Shown here piece after piece: positions 61,961 to 64,000 of a DNA stretch of 64,000 nt; position 1 is the first letter of the stretch; each line of letters starts with the position of its first letter. The DNA comes from Plesiomonas sp051652165. GTDB lineage: Bacteria; Pseudomonadota; Gammaproteobacteria; Enterobacterales; CAMTGL01. The DNA lies in contig NZ_JBOFTR010000002.1 in assembly GCF_051652165.1 (NCBI RefSeq), forward strand, positions 62,001-126,000, in the 5' to 3' direction. A program made the translations under genes and the position numbers. The notes below the pieces were generated by a model. The model was not told where the DNA came from. It ran no database searches and was given only the letters and a program-made list of their open reading frames with translations.

Positions 61961-63037
61961 ATGCAAGCTAAAACTATTCTCGTTACCGGTGGGGCCGGTT
62001 TTATTGGTTCATCTGTTATTCGGCATATTATTCAAAATACGCAAGATAGTGTGATTAATGTCGATAAGCTAACGTATGCCGGTAATCTTGAGTCATTAGA
62101 GTGTATTGCAGAAAACCCTCGTTATACGTTTGAGCAAGTTGATATTTGTGATCGTGCAGCTCTTGATCGTATTTTTGCGAAATATCAGCCTGATGCTGTG
62201 ATGCATTTAGCCGCAGAGAGCCATGTTGATCGCTCAATTACTGGCCCTGCAGCATTTATTGAAACCAATATTATTGGTACTTATACACTTTTAGAAGCCG
62301 CTCGCCAGTATTGGAATACATTAGCAAATAAGTCAGCATTTCGTTTTCACCATATCTCAACGGATGAAGTTTACGGTGATTTACCACATCCAGATGAAGT
62401 ATCGGGTGTATTACCATTATTTACCGAACAGACTGCATATGCACCGAGTAGCCCATATTCTGCATCAAAGGCTTCTAGTGATCACCTTGTTCGAGCTTGG
62501 TTGCGTACTTATGGTTTTCCAACACTGATTACAAACTGTTCTAATAATTATGGGCCATATCATTTCCCTGAAAAATTAATTCCTTTAGTGATTTTAAATG
62601 CGCTGGAAAATAAGCCTTTACCTATTTATGGGAAAGGCGATCAAATTCGCGATTGGCTCTATGTGGATGATCATGCCCGTGCTTTATACAAAGTGGTTAC
62701 TGAAGGAAAGGTAGGTGAAACCTATAACATTGGTGGTCACAATGAAAAACAAAATCTAGATGTTGTATATACCATTTGTGATTTGCTTGATGAAATAGTT
62801 CCAAAAGCAAACTCTTACCGTGAGCAAATTACATATGTTACTGATCGCCCAGGCCATGATCGGCGTTATGCCATTGACGCAAGTAAAATGAGTGCAGAGT
62901 TAAACTGGCAACCACAAGAGACGTTTGAGTCTGGTATTCGTAAAACAGTGCAGTGGTATTTAGAGAACACAGTGTGGGTAAATAATGTGCGCAGTGGCGC
63001 TTATCAACATTGGATTACGCAACAATACGGAGAGTAA
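61961..63037 (+). CDS. rfbB: dTDP-glucose 4,6-dehydratase RfbB (RmlB)
   Basis: RfbB carries out the second step of dTDP-L-rhamnose synthesis with NAD+. The 358-residue protein has the Rossmann motif ILVTGGAGFIGSSVIRHI, the HLAAESHVDRSI segment, STDEVYGDL with the catalytic Asp-Glu, and YSASKASSDHLVRAW with the YxxxK pair, all typical of the extended SDR family. First gene after the JUMPStart/ops site, followed 6 nt later by rfbD. Confidence 0.96.
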   Translation: MQAKTILVTGGAGFIGSSVIRHIIQNTQDSVINVDKLTYAGNLESLECIAENPRYTFEQVDICDRAALDRIFAKYQPDAVMHLAAESHVDRSITGPAAFIETNIIGTYTLLEAARQYWNTLANKSAFRFHHISTDEVYGDLPHPDEVSGVLPLFTEQTAYAPSSPYSASKASSDHLVRAWLRTYGFPTLITNCSNNYGPYHFPEKLIPLVILNALENKPLPIYGKGDQIRDWLYVDDHARALYKVVTEGKVGETYNIGGHNEKQNLDVVYTICDLLDEIVPKANSYREQITYVTDRPGHDRRYAIDASKMSAELNWQPQETFESGIRKTVQWYLENTVWVNNVRSGAYQHWITQQYGE

Positions 63038-63043
63038 CTTGAC

Positions 63044-63934
63044 ATGCGGATCTTATTATTAGGTAAAAATGGTCAAGTTGGCTGGGAGTTACAGCGTGCT
63101 CTGGCCCCGCTGGGTGAGGTTGTTGCAGTTGATTTTGATTCTACAGACTATTGTGGTGATTTTAGCCAGCCAGAAGGGATTATAGAAACAGTACGCTGTG
63201 TAAAACCGGATGTTATTGTCAATGCCTCGGCACATACTGCAGTTGATAAAGCAGAAAGTGAAGTTGATTTTGCACGGTTACTGAATGCAACAACCGTTGC
63301 TGCATTGGCAAAAGAGGCGGCTACGCTTGGGGCTTGGTTAATTCACTACTCAACGGATTATGTCTTTGACGGTGCTGGTGATACCCCTTGGCGCGAAACA
63401 GATGTGCCTGCACCACTGAATGTTTATGGTCAAACAAAACTTGAAGGTGAGCAAGCAATACAAGCAACATGCGATAAGTATCTGATTTTTAGAACCAGTT
63501 GGGTCTATGCTGCGCGTGGGAATAATTTTGCTAAAACCATGCTACGTTTTGGTAAAGAGCGTACCACAATGTCAGTGATTAATGATCAATTCGGTGCACC
63601 AACCAGTGCTGAGTTACTGGCTGACTGTACGGCTCATGCTATTCGTACTGCGTTGATTCAGCCTAGTGTTGCAGGGTTATATCACTTGATTGCATCAGGC
63701 ACTACCACGTGGTTTGACTATGCCCAGTTAGTGTTTGCACAAGCGCGTAAACAAGGTGTTGAGTTAGCCGTGACACAGTTAAATGCTGTGCCTACCAATG
63801 AGTTTCCAACCCCAGCCAAGCGTCCGCATAACTCCCGTTTAAATACCACTCACTTCCAACAGACCTTCGGATTAAAACTACCGCAGTGGCAGGAAGGGGT
63901 AAAGCGTATGTTAATTGAGATTTTAGGTAAATAA
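63044..63934 (+). CDS. rfbD: dTDP-4-dehydrorhamnose reductase RfbD (RmlD)
   Basis: RfbD reduces dTDP-4-keto-rhamnose to dTDP-L-rhamnose, the last step of the pathway. The 296-residue protein starts MRILLLGKNGQVGWELQRALAPLGEVVAVD, contains VNASAHTAVDKAE, YSTDYVFDGAGDTPWRETDVPAPLNVYGQTKLEGE (YxxxK catalytic pair) and FRTSWVYAARGNNFAKTML, all standard. It is between rfbB and rfbA, as in many O-antigen clusters. Confidence 0.96.
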   Translation: MRILLLGKNGQVGWELQRALAPLGEVVAVDFDSTDYCGDFSQPEGIIETVRCVKPDVIVNASAHTAVDKAESEVDFARLLNATTVAALAKEAATLGAWLIHYSTDYVFDGAGDTPWRETDVPAPLNVYGQTKLEGEQAIQATCDKYLIFRTSWVYAARGNNFAKTMLRFGKERTTMSVINDQFGAPTSAELLADCTAHAIRTALIQPSVAGLYHLIASGTTTWFDYAQLVFAQARKQGVELAVTQLNAVPTNEFPTPAKRPHNSRLNTTHFQQTFGLKLPQWQEGVKRMLIEILGK

Positions 63935-63939
63935 TCATT

Positions 63940-64000
63940 ATGAACAACCGTAAAGGTATTATTCTTGCCGGTGGATCTGGCACGCGGCTATACCCTGTAA
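63940..64000 (+). CDS. rfbA: Glucose-1-phosphate thymidylyltransferase RfbA (5' end only)
   Basis: Only the first 20 codons fit in the window: MNNRKGIILAGGSGTRLYPV, the nucleotidyltransferase signature of RmlA, which makes dTDP-glucose from glucose 1-phosphate and dTTP. It begins 5 nt after rfbD. Together with rfbB and rfbD it predicts rhamnose or a related 6-deoxysugar in the O antigen; rfbC would be expected just beyond the edge. Confidence 0.92.
   Translation, partial: MNNRKGIILAGGSGTRLYPV

Noticed and set aside
1..64000. CRISPR arrays, transposases, integrases or prophage genes
   Set aside because: None was recognised on either strand; the only mobile-DNA hints are the hairpin, repeats and composition around the Fic gene and the palindromes flanking bcs.

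Overview
The window looks like the chromosome of an Enterobacterales-type gammaproteobacterium. Much of its gene order follows E. coli: kup-rbsD, rbsK-rbsR-hsrA-yieP, mobB-mobA-yihD-srkA-dsbA, hdfR-maoP-yifB-ilvLXGMEDA-ilvY-ilvC, and rep. These E. coli segments are joined differently, and several blocks sit between them: a cellulose operon, ccoG, the ribB/zupT/ubiK group, an RND pump, and an O-antigen locus directly after rep-rfaH. An early-branching member such as Plesiomonas is my best guess, because as I recall its O-antigen locus lies next to rep. I could not test this with a search.

Layout. Positions 1-1338 hold an EmrA-like adaptor (cut by the window edge) and its MarR/EmrR-type regulator. 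Positions 1595-4254 hold kup and a metallophosphatase. Positions 4403-8302 are a damaged ribose operon: the RbsR operator, rbsD, the first ~22 codons of rbsA, then an AT-rich insert with an orphan Fic/Doc-type protein, then rbsK and rbsR. The transporter genes rbsA (most of it), rbsC and rbsB are gone. Positions 8387-23262 are a complete E. coli-type cellulose locus (bcsRQABZC divergent from bcsEFG), bounded at both ends by two related palindromic ~57-59 bp elements.

Positions 23480-28488 carry hsrA, yegD, yieP, mobB and mobA. Positions 28758-33508 carry yihD, ccoG, srkA and two tandem dsbA genes, the first with an unusual CPAC active site. Positions 33630-36593 carry hdfR (with a run of ten C on its coding strand), maoP and yifB. 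Positions 36948-46812 are the branched-chain amino-acid genes: leader peptide and attenuator, an ilvX-like small ORF, ilvGMEDA, ilvY and ilvC. Together they supply the whole threonine/pyruvate to isoleucine/valine pathway.

Positions 47030-48075 are an FMN riboswitch and ribB. Then come a large Cache-HAMP-GAF-HD-GYP phosphodiesterase, zupT behind a perfect Fur-type box, ubiK, and an RND pump with its adaptor and a TetR regulator. Positions 58030-60677 are rep and a long-linker rfaH, followed by a c5-type cytochrome. The window ends in the start of an O-antigen cluster (rfbB, rfbD, rfbA cut by the edge), preceded by a JUMPStart/ops site, the element RfaH recognises. No rRNA, tRNA, CRISPR array or transposase was recognised.
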